Positions 23,272-34,735 of a stretch of 64,000 bases of DNA are shown here, piece after piece (within the stretch, counting starts at the first letter, position 1; every line of letters starts with the position of its first letter). A program made the position numbers and the translations under genes. Below the pieces are notes generated by a model. The model searched no databases, was not told the DNA's origin, and saw only the letters and a program-made list of their open reading frames with translations. This stretch comes from Calendula officinalis (Eukaryota > Streptophyta > Magnoliopsida > Asterales > Asteraceae): assembly GCA_963853835.1 (NCBI GenBank), contig OY970834.1:38285257-38349256 (forward strand), read 5' to 3'.

Positions 23272-24552
23272 TTATTGAACGAATTTGGAAAGCTGATCAA
23301 GAGCAACTACAAGATTTCCAAGCGAAACGATAAGCTTATCACCATTGATTCTCGTTAAATCGTCATTAGACTCGCCATTAATTGAATCCTGTTTCACAAT
23401 AGCTTCAATTAATTCTGCATTTTCTCGCAGTTTCTCAGCCATTATTTGTTCTTGCATCTCTCTACTGATTTCTTCAGGCCTCATGCTTCCATTCAAAATG
23501 TCGGTTGTTGGTTTTGAACTGCATTCCTCCATTTTAATATTTTCGGTCTTGATTTGTCTTTTTGGCTTTGTAACGTCCTCTGTGGGGCGTTCTTGAGGTA
23601 CTGTTTTTGATATTTTATTCTTTGAAGCTGAAAAAAACAAAGTATCGATTCTTATGCACAAATTTGATTATTTGAACATCTTAACACGATTGGTAGTTTA
23701 GCTTGACCATAAAGTTAAGGTGTGACTTTAGATTTGGAAACCCATCAACAGGTTGGAATGCTTAGGAACTATACTTCAATCAGTTCAAATTGGAGCAAAA
23801 TCATTTCAAATATTTTTGAACCAGTAGTTACATTTCATAACCTCATATTTTATGGTCCCGATTGGGATTTTTTAAGAAATAATCGAATAACCTGAAAATA
23901 CAAGCAACTTGTAATTAACTCAGAATTATAAATTCAAACCAAATTATCATGTCAAACTGGTACTTTCCTTTTTCTAATTTAAATTCTATATGAATTATGA
24001 TCTTTTTAGCGATTTCAGGTATAGGAATCATATACAGTACCTAATTTCGTCATCAATTCTAAAACTAATCAGTAATCTATTAATTATTTAAACTTGCAGT
24101 GCAGCTTACTTAACAAAAAGAATTATGAAAATCACATGCCAGATTTTACAATGGAAGCAAGCACAGGCTCCGGCTCCGGCTCCGGCTCCGGATCCGGCAC
24201 CGCATCAGAATCAGTATCCGGATCCGTACCACATCCACCTTCGTTATCCCTAACGTACCATTCAATCACTTTAAACAGTTCGGAATTGAAACTCGCTTTC
24301 TTTGAACCTGATTTTTTTGTAATCGGAGAGTAATGAATCCCACTTTCTTCGACACTGATTCAGGTTGCGATTGACGCCCAACGCGTTGCAATTCTCGACG
24401 ATGATTTTCCATTTCTGGAATGAAGCGAGTGTGTCACGGCAGTCGGATTCCACCGCGGAGACCTCGTTGACTAAAATTAGGGATTCTTCGACCGTCCAAT
24501 CGGGAGCTACTTTGGATCGAGTTCGGAGAGAGCTAACGCCGTCGTGCTCCAT
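23272..24552 (-). pseudogene. Trihelix (GT-type) transcription factor gene, internally deleted
   Basis: The minus-strand start (ATG at 24550-24552) opens MEHDGVSSLRTRSKVAPDWT and a MYB/SANT-like trihelix domain. Helices 1-3 are visible: WTVEESLILVNEVSAVES, FQKWKIIVENCNALGVNRNL and NQCRRKWDSLLSDYKKI. The domain should continue through a WESQ..FWSL...RKK segment, but this is missing. The frame stops at 24271-24273. The following ELFKVIEWYVRDNE segment, which in relatives comes right after that missing part, is present in another frame. It leads into an Asp/Glu/Pro repeat encoded by a GGCTCC microsatellite (24169-24198). A second exon (23272 to about 23632) gives a C-terminal helix (MQEQIMAEKLRENAELIEAI...LSKFVQ) of the same family. 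The intact relatives are nuclear DNA-binding proteins of the ASR3/At1g31310 type. I see an out-of-frame deletion of several tens of bases, so I call it broken. An unusual splice event could in principle rescue it. Confidence 0.68.
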
Positions 24553-24659
24553 GGCTATGCAATACAGCAATAGTGATATGGTTTATTCGGATGTTAATTT
24601 AGTATTGATCTGACATGTTTACACTGACAAGAAAATATCATATGGTATGAACAACAAAT

Positions 24660-24732
24660 GGGGATGTAGCTCAAATGGTAGAGCGCTCGCTTTGCATGCG
24701 AGAGGCACGGGGTTCGATCCCCCGCATCTCCA
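24660..24732 (+). tRNA. tRNA-Ala (UGC)
   Basis: A complete cloverleaf of 73 bases: acceptor GGGGATG/CATCTCC, D arm GCTC/GAGC, anticodon stem CTCGC/GCGAG with loop TTTGCAT (anticodon TGC), T arm CGGGG/CCCCG with TTCGATC, and discriminator A. There is no intron. CAACAA lies just upstream, as expected for plant tRNA transcription starts, and a T-rich tract follows. Identical to the copy at 25870-25942. Confidence 0.97.
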
Positions 24733-25869
24733 ATTCTTTTTAAGTTAAACAATTTACGTTATTTGACCCATTTTGTTTAACTTACGTTATTTGACCCATT
24801 TTAGTTTGTCATCGTATTCTTCTCACAATATGATGACACAGTCAATTAGCACTTAATTGCCGGATAAATAGTAGCCTACAGATGACACTTCACTAGATTT
24901 ATAAAAAGTTTAGGTTTTGAATCGATTAACTTTCAGTTTTTTTAACGGCAAATTAATAATCTTAATTTTCCACGGACAATTCATTTCACAATTGCGATCG
25001 ATACTAACTCTATGAAGTTAATTGGACACATCCATTTACTAACTCTATGAAGTTAATTGGACACATACATTTACTAACTTTATGAAGTTAACTGGACACA
25101 TCCATTTTGTAAGATCTTCTCAGTTTCTATTCTTGAAGTTTAAATAACAATATGTGCCATCTAAGAAGAATATGATGTGTTCTACCCTGCATTATGCCCA
25201 CTATGTATTCAATGAAATGCTCAAGTTCATCTCATATGTGTTGTTGTACTTCATATGAATGACTAAATATATATCAAATTTATGTAGAATTTACAGTTTA
25301 AATATGATATTTATTTTACAGTACAACTTATAAGGAGTTAGATTACTAAATATTTTATAAAAGTTAGGAATTTTAGGATGTTGAACTAATGAATACAGAG
25401 AATTCATAATATATATTATTACGAATCACTTAGTTGATTAAACAATTAGCTTTGTTTTTAAAATGGTTAGTATATTTTCAGTTTTTAATCATCCAATTCA
25501 AGTCAAGAAAGATTTAATTGGATTGAGATCTTACGATTCTGTGGTTAGGATCAGAATCCTACATAGATCGTAAAATTATAAGATCAATATTCTTATGATT
25601 CTATGATTAGATCAAAATCCAACATAGATCATAAAATTATAAGATCGATATCTTAACAACTCTGATTTATATCATTGTCATCTTTTCTTTTGTGATGATC
25701 AAAAGAATTTAGACGTTCTCACGAATCATGATAAAAAACAAAATATATACGAAGTACATTTGATTTCTAGTATTTGTTGTAGACTTGTAGTGTTGCCGAC
25801 AAAGTTAAATAACTAGAGATATACGAGTATTATTCTAAATATATCTGTTACTAATAAATCTTCAACAAC
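24733..25869. other. Spacer between the two tRNA-Ala genes, with tandem repeats
   Basis: No gene is seen. It holds three 35-bp tandem units (25003-25107) and, at about 25527-25653, two tandem units of roughly 65-70 bp built around ...TCTTACGATTCTGTGGTTAG... and ...CATAGATCGTAAAATTATAAG. Confidence 0.6.
25003..25107. repeat. Tandem repeat, 3 x 35 bp
   Basis: The unit ACTAACTCTATGAAGTTAAT...CATTT starts at 25003, 25038 and 25073 with only one to a few differences per unit. Confidence 0.85.
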
Positions 25870-25942
25870 GGGGATGTAGCTCAAATGGTAGAGCGCTCGC
25901 TTTGCATGCGAGAGGCACGGGGTTCGATCCCCCGCATCTCCA
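25870..25942 (+). tRNA. tRNA-Ala (UGC), second copy
   Basis: Identical over all 73 bases to 24660-24732, with the same anticodon TGC and invariant A and B boxes. CAACAAC immediately precedes it, and CTTTTTTTT follows within two bases as a strong Pol III terminator. The flanks differ from the first copy apart from the CAA motif. Confidence 0.97.
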
Positions 25943-26289
25943 CTTTTTTTTAATTTTTCACTTAAATATTCTAAAGCGAGCAACGTCGTCAAAATATGTA
26001 ACTAACATATCATAAACGTTTCAGTCATCAACGACCAGTATTCCTCTGCAAAATAACAAACTTTATTGCATTGTAAAATAAAAAATGTCAACAAATTACA
26101 AGTTAGGGATATAATAAGAAAAGGATTGTTAATCTTTTTCATTTGCCGTAAATATTCATATCCTCGATCTATTCCATCTCATTGTTAGATACATATCTTA
26201 TATCCATCTTGTTTTCGAGATGAGATGAAACCATTAAGTGTTGTACCACAATGAAAATGATCAATATTATCATATATCGACTTAATTAG

Positions 26290-28791
26290 CTAGTTAGTGA
26301 CAGAAAACGAGAAATTATCATCATCCATGGTTCTTGAAGAGTAAGCATCTCCTTCACTTGCATAAGATGAGTAATCTTCATCTTTCTCTTTCAACCCTTC
26401 TATCTTTCCAATTGCCTCTTTTATATCCCACCTTCTAGCAATATCCCATTCACAACAACACATTCCAATCTTCAATAGCTTCAACATCTCACCCTCGCCG
26501 TTCTTTGTCCCTTTCATTTCTTTGTCAAACACTTCACCCGTCCATTCTTCTCTCACCACCGAGTTAACCCATGTCCCCAAATCCGGTTCCCCACCCTTAC
26601 CTTGTTCTATATTGTTGGACGGGAATTTCCCCGTGAGCATCTCCAGTATCAAGATCCCAAGGCACCAGACGTCTGTCTTCTTTGTTGTGCGTTCGTGTTG
26701 TGTGAATTCTGGTGATTTGTAGGCCACCATGAGTTGTTGTGCATGTTCTTTGTTGATAACGGGCACTAGAGCGTAATCGGGGGTTGAAAGCATCGTCAAG
26801 AAGCACATTTGATGATTTTAGGTGACCGTGAGGTAGTGATAAACGAGGAAGCTTTTCGTATAGATAATCTAGCCCTCTTGTGACACCCTTGATTATCTTT
26901 AGGCGCGTTGCCCAATCCAATCCTCGCTCACCGGGTCTCCGTTTAACTAGATAAAATGCAAGTATAAACCAAATTAAAGATCAATCTAATCCCGGATACC
27001 ATACTTTTGAAAACCTTTGTAAAACATATTAGAACTGATAATTTGTTTGAAATATTTATTACTTCTGAAAAAAATATTATGAGATGACTTACCATGAAGA
27101 TGACTAGCCAAGCTACCATTTACAGCAAAGTCAGTGATCAATAGCTTTTCATCTTTCTTATAGTAAAAAGCCACAAGAGGTAGCAAATCCAAGCAATCTC
27201 ATATGTTTATGGAAATCTTCTTTTCCCACATTGCTCATTTCTTTTGACAACCACAGCCAGCCGTCCCACAAGATTCGCCTTGTACGAGGATCCAAAACTC
27301 CCACTTCCCAACACGTCAGCCGTAGAAGGTCTTCCAACTCAAATATTTCCCTATCGGCCCTAACAAAGTGAAGCTTTCCGCGTTCTTTTGTACTTCTCTT
27401 CCTTGGGCATTTGGATCTTGTTTACAATCATCTTGTGATTAGTCTTTTTAGCGGTACTCTTTGTTGCTTGATGGTTTTTGCGTCTCCTTTGAGTACGAAG
27501 GATGAATAATGCTATAATTATGCGCCACCGATGATGATGATGATCATTTTTTTGCTTAGTTTCTTTGAGACCTTACACGGGCTAAGAGGTTTGCCACAAA
27601 CGTTGTTTCCTGCTTTGCCCAAATGACAAATTTCATTGTTGAATGCATTAATTCCGGATATGTAATTAATAATCAAACATTTATTAAAAAAATACATCAA
27701 GTTAAATTTCGTATGTCTTTAACATGTTATTTGGCCATTATTAGTGGTGCAAACACGAATTTGTTGAGTTTTTAGTCACTAATCGACCAACGACTAAAAG
27801 CAAGATGTCATTAGTGACTATCAAAAAGTGTCACTAAACCGTGACTAACGTTAGTCTTTTATCCTTTCTTTCGCTTTCTAGTAGATCCTACGGTTCTAAT
27901 ACAATTTCGTAAGTCATTCAAAAAAGTAAACCTTGTGGTTACAGAAAAAAAAGTGTAAGAAATAAAATTAATAATTATTTTATGACAAAAGTAATTTTTT
28001 ATTTTCTTGAAAACGTGTGTAAAACTTAGACGTTATACTCACACTTCAATAAAAAAAAATTTCGAAAAATAGGTAAAATTGATGATAATAAATAGATGCA
28101 TCATATACTTTAAGGCCGGGTACGTACCTGCAAATGAGTTTGGATCCTGGTTACTAAGCCCTTTAGGTATGGAACCATCAAGTTTATTGTTCGCAAAGTT
28201 CACTTTCAAATCCTTCTGCTCAAAATCCGGTATTTCTCCTCCAAACTCATTATTTTGAAGCTGCAAATCCACAAGATTCGACAATCGTGTAAGCGAAATC
28301 GGTATTTTACCCGTGAATCCATTATTCGCAAGTTCAACTTTCTTCATGAAATTCATCCCCGAAAAAGCACCATCTCCAATCTCCCCCGAAAACTTATTAT
28401 TTGAAAGAAAAATCCCACGCAATGCACCGATTTTTAAAACATTAGGCATCGACCCCTCGAATGTATTATTCATGAAACTTAACGTTCGAATACTTGTTAT
28501 TTCAGCCAATGTTTCTATGTCTATTGTCCCACCTAACCCCATGTTCTCGAGCTGTAACCCGAACACGTTTCCAAAATTGTTGCATATCACTCCTTTCCAG
28601 TTTGATGTACCGCCGGTGCATGGTTCGTGTATGTTCGGGTCCCAGCTGATTAAAGCTCCGGTGTTTGTGAGCGATTGTTTGAACTTTATTAGCCTTGCGT
28701 TGTCCTGTGGATCGGATGAAACCGGTGAAGTTGATACTAGGATGTGAATCGTGAAAATTGTGAACCAATATGGTGGATTGTAACAAGCCAT
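26290..28791 (-). pseudogene. Pollen-receptor-like kinase (PRK) pseudogene, LRR receptor-like kinase family
   Basis: Exon structure is clear: 28128-28791, 27093-27609 and 26290-26946, all with good GT-AG sites and matching phases. Exon 1 encodes a signal peptide, the LRR N-terminal cap (SWDPNIHEPCTGGTSNWKGVICN) and about five leucine-rich repeats. Exon 2 holds NVCGKPLSPC, a membrane segment, a basic stretch and the glycine loop (GSGSFGSSY). Exon 3 holds SLPHGHLKSSNVLLDD, YKSPEFTQHERTTKKTDVW, LGILILEMLTGKFPSN and the family tail ending FSFSVTN. PRKs are pollen-tube membrane receptors that bind RopGEFs and perceive LURE or LAT52-type ligands. The copy is dead: a stop interrupts the membrane segment near 27520, frameshifts lie near 27330-27340 and 27230, the RLRHPNLL-type segment is missing near 27190, and another frameshift lies near 26800. 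The LRR exon is intact. Confidence 0.87.
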
Positions 28792-30429
28792 ATATGTTAA
28801 TTAGCTTATGGTTGATGCAAAAATGTGTTGAAATTTGTAGGACAATTAGAAGTTTCAAGGTGTTATAATTGTTTTTTTTTGGGGCGATGAAAGTTATACT
28901 ATGTCGATATAAAGGAAACAAATGGTGATGGATAGTTAAGGGGCTGAAATAATGAGGGTATTATGGGGAGAAAAGGACAATAGACCAATAGTATAAATTG
29001 GTGAAATTTCCAAATGAGTTGGGGATGATTGTGATCAGTTGTTGTCATTGAGGCCGGCTAAGATTTCAATTGCCATATGTTTTAATTATTTGATGCGTAA
29101 CTTGAACTGGATCGGGCCGAACCGAACTAACGTTTATTATATAGGCTAGGTTGATCGGTTGGATTTTACAGTTGTTGTGAGTTACATTTTACAACAATGG
29201 TAAGTTTAATTCGTTCATTATTTTATCCAAATCCGAATAAATCAGAACGCTCGTATTTGATTTGTTGGGTCTAACTTCGGACTTGGTCCGAATCCATGTT
29301 TAATTGGCTCATATTTCATCTTAATCGTTCTAAATGATCTCTTAACCCGGTCCGATCATCTCCTGACCCGGTCTGAACTTATCTCCTGACCCGGTCCAAA
29401 TAAAAAAATGGTTTGACTCAGTTCTAAGTTGGATTTGCTCATTTTTCATCATTCACCACAATCAATCAGAGATATAATAAAAACATGGTTTCAATTAGAA
29501 ATCATGACTCGGCTAGCAACTAGCTTAGTCAACAACTATTAAACGGCTGTAAATAAAAAATAGAGGCATGCATTACAAAGCGGAAGTCACAGATCCAATT
29601 AACCGTAACATTACGCGATTTAACTCTCGATCTCATAGGACCGCTATTACCTCATAACCTGTTAATTTGTTTGAGAATTAATATTAATGTTACCTTGTTT
29701 GATTTTGGGAAATGATCTTTGAAAGGGATCTAATTCTTGGTGTATTTTCGTTGGATACAAGGTCTAGATTGTTGCTAGTTGGCAATATACTAAGGATTAA
29801 TCTACGTCTACATCCTCTATTAAACACAGTTGTTAAGATTCATTTATTACGTCATTTAATTTCCAATTAACGGTCAAAAGCTGAGTTGTTTCCTAATTAG
29901 GGAATCGATTTACCCCTACCTTTTCGTTGGTGATGTCATAATTAGGCAGGCGATTCCCGTTCTCAATCTCCCTTCGTTGAGATATGGTAACCTTCATCCG
30001 CTGCATGATTGTCTATGCGTTTCGGTCTGGAGCTTTTGAAAATAAAAAACCAATACATTTTCTGAAAAAAATGTGCTTAAAAAATCAAAAAATATTTAAC
30101 TATAAATTATGATTTTTCATTTGTAGTTGAGTGCGACTGTAAATTCCGATATAAACAATATAACCTAAACAATACCACATTTGAAAGATTTCAGCAACTC
30201 TGTTTTTTCTTCAAGTATGAATCAGGTTACAAGCAGGATTCCATCTATTCCGCCCTTTACATGATTGCTTATCATTATACGTCGAAATTTAAAATTAACC
30301 CCATCAAAATTCTTTTATTATTCCACTATGATCGGTACAAATGTCATAATAATTCCATCTTGTACGTGCTCAAAAAGTCATATGCATGAAACTAGTTTAC
30401 GACAACAAATCATACAAAAAAAATAACAA
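28792..30429. other. Intergenic; nothing supported
   Basis: The upstream region of the PRK pseudogene and the downstream region of DUF599 copy 1. Short repeats of the form CTCCTGACCCGGTC occur near 29345-29400. No gene or complete element was recognised. Confidence 0.35.
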
Positions 30430-32605
30430 TTACACTTCATTAGCTACCTCGCTAATTCTCCCCTTCTTCGAATCTCCAAACAAAATATCAAGATTATAAA
30501 GTATCGGCACCATTGTAAGCGAACATAATAACACAAGCACCGGCCCAAAAATCCAGAGCACAATCGGAAGTGCTAAATAAAAGATACGGTTTCCTATCGC
30601 GTTAAGAGTGAAACTCTTCTCTAAAAGCTCAGACACATACGTAGATGTAACTATTGTTGAATCTTGTGGGCAGTTGATTAAGAAGTTCACTTGGCTTATA
30701 AATCTAATAGAGAGAGAATGACACATAAAAGAGAAAAGAAAAAGAACAAGAAGTGTTACGTATTTTAATGCCACCATGAATTCACCATGTGCCCCATAAA
30801 TAGTGTCGTTAAGTGGTTTTTTGACACTATAGGTACTACTGATAACTGCTGCTAGACCGGAGCACAAAAGTATTGAGGTAGTCGCCATTAATGTCGATCC
30901 CATGATCGTGTTCCTGATTGTCTGAACTGCTAAGATGTTTTTCTTGTCATTATCCTGTTAAATGATAGAAAAAGAAGGTTCAAAAAGGTGATCGATATAA
31001 AGATTATCCATATTTGAGACTTGAACTTGTTACATCGTAGAGAAAATAAGGTACGATATCATAGTATACCAGTCGCGGATAAGTCGGAAATTAATTAATA
31101 ATAATATACATTTTTAACAGTTATTTCATTTAGTGACCCACTTAAGTGCGTCACTAAATGTTTCTAATCGTTTTACTATGAGTTTGGTAAGGGGGCGAAA
31201 AGTCACACCATCGAACCATCACATGGTTACCAAGAAAAAACGTATCTATTTACTCTTGCCGATCTCACACACGCAACACAACACGTGAAACATACACGAC
31301 TTACAAAGATATACGCATTAAATACATTAGATCAAAACCTAGTGAAGAACATATAGAAGTATACAAACCTCCTTGAATATTACCTAACGGTGGATAAGTG
31401 GATATAGATACTACTCCCTCCGTCCCACAAAAAAGTTTATATTTCTCACTAAACTTTTTTCCCATAAAAAAGTTCACATTTCTCACATTTGATGGACCCC
31501 ACATAATAAAATATTATTATTACTAAGAACCCCACCATTAATATCCACTGTAACTATCTTTCTCTCTCCAATCAAACCTTATATTTTAATCAAAAGTATT
31601 ACTAGTTACCCCACTATTGGGACGGGGAAAGTATTTAAGAGTAAATTAGTATTTGTTGTTTGAAAAAAAAAAGTAAAACCCAAATTTATAAAATAAAGAA
31701 AAGAAATGACTGTATCTTCATTATGAATCTATAATAGTAGTATATAAATTGGCATATTCGTTACAGAAAAGACAAACACTCTCGGTGGTATATCTTTTTT
31801 AGTAGATCGAACACAAACCACCTTTTCACACCTAAAAAATTCCACTTGAAGTTGCCTCCCTCACTACACAAAAATTCTTAAATAGCTACGGACAAATTCC
31901 ATAGCAAAAAACTGATTTTCAGTAGTAAAAACTGATTTTTCGTAGCTAATCAGGATATTTCAATTCGTAGCTAATCAGCAAAATTCCGTAGCAAATTTCT
32001 TCCTCGCAAATGAGTTCCATCGCAATTTCCGTAGCTATACCGGATTTTTCTTCTAGTGCCTATATGGGAAACCATTTTTTTATTACTTCCTACTAAGATA
32101 TCCACCATAAGTTGTACCCACTAAATACGTTTTATAGATTAATTAATTAATTAACTTAATCGTTAATTCAAATCACAACCTTGCTAATTCTTTAACAAAT
32201 TACACGTACACATCAAAAGACAAATATCAAAATTATCTCCATCATAATTGTCTCTTACTGGTTTCGTGAACTTTTTTATAGCAACAACGACGAGTAATAA
32301 ATACTCTTGTTAGAAGTGAAAATACGTACCATTTAAGTTTTTAAAGAATTTAAATCATGTAAGTAATACACGATGAATTAAAAGTATGAATCTTTTTGAG
32401 ATCGAGAAACCTTGAGAATCAGAGTGTGGTTACATACCTTCATAATGGTTGATACCCATAACCGACGACCATGGGCATTGGTACCTATTACAGTCGATAG
32501 GGGTTGAGTTCGAACCTTATTCCATAACCAAAGGTGATAGCCGATAGATATTATAAAAGACAATGGTACCAAGATTATATCAAGATAACTCTTCTTCAGC
32601 TCCAT
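30430..32605 (-). CDS. DUF599 family membrane protein, copy 1
   Basis: Two exons (32438-32605 and 30430-30954), joined in phase 0 across a 1483-bp GT-AG intron, give 230 residues. The protein matches the plant DUF599 family (PF04654): MELKKSYLDIILVPLSFIIS, then GYHLWLW, NAHGRRLWVSTIMKDNDKKNILAVQTIRN, several hydrophobic helices (GSTLMATTSILLCSGLAAV, YVTLLVLFLFSFMCHSLSI) and RFISQVNFLINCP. It is a small multispanning protein, probably with four or more membrane segments. Its function is not established and I do not assign one. No lesion is seen. The intron contains a Stowaway MITE, a CACTA MITE and a palindrome. A paralogue lies at 55477-56247. Confidence 0.88.
31414..31631. mobile_element. 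Stowaway MITE (Tc1/mariner type)
   Basis: Starts CTCCCTCCGTCCCAC and ends ...TTGGGACGGGGAAAG, the classic Stowaway terminal inverted repeat, flanked by TA on both sides (31412-31413 and 31632-31633). It lies in the intron of DUF599 copy 1. Confidence 0.88.
31862..32058. mobile_element. Small non-autonomous CACTA element
   Basis: Begins CACTACACAAAAATTC and ends GGATTTTTCTTCTAGTG (CACTAGAAGAAAA inverted). It is bounded by the 3-bp direct repeat CCT (31859-31861 and 32059-32061), as expected for CACTA transposons. The 197-bp body has repeated GTAGCTAATCAG and CCGTAGCAA motifs that look like subterminal repeats. It lies in the intron of DUF599 copy 1. Confidence 0.8.
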
Positions 32606-32934
32606 CGATCTCCTTCAAACTTTTTTTTTTTCTATCTCTTTCTCTATATATCTTGTTTTCTAGTTTTTGATGTTACAAGTTATAAATATATGCTAGTATG
32701 TGGCGAGTATATATAGGGGTCATTGCACGTTTATAGTGGTGGCAACTTTGGAAAAGTAAGGAAGCCCGTTTAAATGATAATGTATTTTGAACACAATGTA
32801 GTCGGTCGTCTAGTCATTTATTGAACAAATTTACATAAAAATCATTTAATATTTGAAAGTTTACTATTTTGGAATTACTTTAACATGATGAAAAACTTGA
32901 CGTACGTTATTAATATTGAAAAAAAAAATTTATA

Positions 32935-33247
32935 CTTCCTCCGATTTAAAATAAGTGATACATTGTTGGTTTCACGGTTTTTGAGGCAAAATATGATAAT
33001 GATAATTAAATTAGATTAACTGGATGGTTAGTTGGGAATGAGTCCCACAAATTTTGAATAAAGTAATGTTAATGATGTTTAAAAGTAAAAGTAAGGGTAA
33101 AGATGTCATTTCACTTTATTAAAGTGGATAGTTAGTGGGTGTGGGTCCCACAACTTTTTACCAAATAAGGTAAGTTTTTAAAGTGTATCACTTATTTTGA
33201 TACACCCAAATATGGAAAGTGTATCACTTATTTTAATTCGGAGGAAG
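32935..33247. mobile_element. Stowaway-like MITE
   Basis: A 313-bp element starts CTTCCTCCGATTTAAAATAA and ends in its inverse (...TTATTTTAATTCGGAGGAAG), flanked by TA. It stands between DUF599 copy 1 and the large copia element. Confidence 0.85.
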
Positions 33248-33268
33248 TATCTCCTTTTCAAAATAATT

Positions 33269-33539
33269 TGTTAGGACCATTTCTGTAATAAATTTTGACC
33301 TTTAAGTCCGTTATCTAACTCTTGTAGTGTTAAGTGGTGAGGAGTATATAATGTTGTAATTTGACTTTGGATGTAAACTTTCTCACATATTGAATTGAAT
33401 TACTCTTTCTGAAAGTTTCCCTCCATCCCTCTCTCTCTCAATCTCACACACTCAATACACCAAGAACACACACACTTAAGCTTCAATCTCACTCAAATCT
33501 CCATGGATTAGCTTCATTTCAATTGTATTAGATCTCTCA
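33269..33539 (+). repeat. 5' LTR of element A
   Basis: 271 bp, TGTTAGGACC...GATCTCTCA. A TATAAT-like box (AGTATATAATG near 33343) and a CT-rich tract precede the likely transcription start. Confidence 0.92.
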
Positions 33540-33541
33540 AT

Positions 33542-33553
33542 TGGTATCAGAGC
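33542..33553 (+). promoter_or_regulatory. Primer binding site (initiator tRNA-Met) of element A
   Basis: TGGTATCAGAGC, complementary to the 3' end of initiator tRNA-Met, starts two bases after the LTR. This fixes element orientation and the LTR end. Confidence 0.93.
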
Positions 33554-33997
33554 ATAAACTCTCTAAGAGTAGATCCAAATTCGTGATGATTTGATCCAGA
33601 TCTGAGTTTTTGATTGAAAAAGTTTGTTCGTCACTTGAAAATTAATTTGCTAATTTTTCGTTTGGAATTGATAATTTGATTGAAGATTCATGTTTCTCCA
33701 TTGATTCTAATAGGAATAGAATCAAATTTCGATCAATTCCATCAACAATTGATCATGATTCAGTGATTTTAGTGAAAAAGTTGAAAAGTTCAAAAAGTCT
33801 CTGTAAATCGAAGAATTAGAGCTGTGTTGTTATGGATTGAAGGATATTATCGGATCAAAGTGTTAGGAAATCATTTTCGAGCAGTTTGGGATTGGAATCG
33901 TTGAATTTGGTCAAGTATTGAGCGAGATTGGATCAAAATGGTGAGTTTTTGAGAGTCTCGATGGTCACTGTTGGAGGTTCTCGGCCTCAAGAACAAC

Positions 33998-34402
33998 TTC
34001 GGCCCGAAGTCTAGATCTGTGTTCGGCTCATTCAGGTGTTCGGCCCGAACATATAAGTCTTCGGCTATCAAAAGTTCGGCCCAACTCTCATTTCGGCCCA
34101 AGTGTTCGTCTGGCAAGTCTTCGGCCCGAAGATCAAACTGATCACTAGTTCGGCCCGAACTTCCACTGTTAGGCCCATTTAGTGTTCGGCCCACAAGTGT
34201 TCGGCCCGAAGATAACATTCAAAAGTGTTCGGCCCGAACAAGTTTCAGACTTCGGCTTAAGGTGTTCGGCTTCAGACTTCGGCTTCAAGTCTTTGGCTCA
34301 TACCCCAAACACAAGTCTTCGGCCCATATCCCGAACACAAGTCTTCGGCCCATACACCGAACACAAAGTCTTCGGCCTATACGAAGTGTTCGGCCCGAAG
34401 AC
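33998..34402 (+). repeat. TTCGGC / GTTCGGCCCGAAC repeat cluster in the leader of element A
   Basis: Between the primer site and gag, TTCGGC occurs 18 times in about 400 bp, often as the near-palindromes GTTCGGCCCGAAC or CTTCGGCCCGAAG. The cluster is GC-rich against an AT-rich background and lies in untranslated leader RNA. Neighbouring copies could fold as stems. Confidence 0.85.
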
Positions 34403-34735
34403 CATATTGTGTGACAAAAGAGGTTATACTAAAACGATCATAACTTTCAGCTCGGGTGTCTGTTTAAAGCCCACGAGTAACCAAAAACCGTAGGCGGTTT
34501 ACCCGACTTCTCGGTCCAAAAACCCTTGTTTTAAACACTTTATTTGTGTTTTTGTGATTTTTCGGTAAAATTCCAAACTTCGTGAAGCCCTAGTTTTTGA
34601 TCCGCTTATCGTTTTTGACCAATTCGAAAATCTAGGCCACATTTATAGTATATTTTACCATCTAAAAAAATCAGTTGATCATTTTGGAGATTTTGAATTT
34701 TCTCTCACAAAATTGCAACTTAAAATCGCTTTAAA

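Noticed and set aside
33871..34493. Frames of 100-115 codons over the element A leader
   Set aside because: Generated by the TTCGGC repeats, which read open in several frames.
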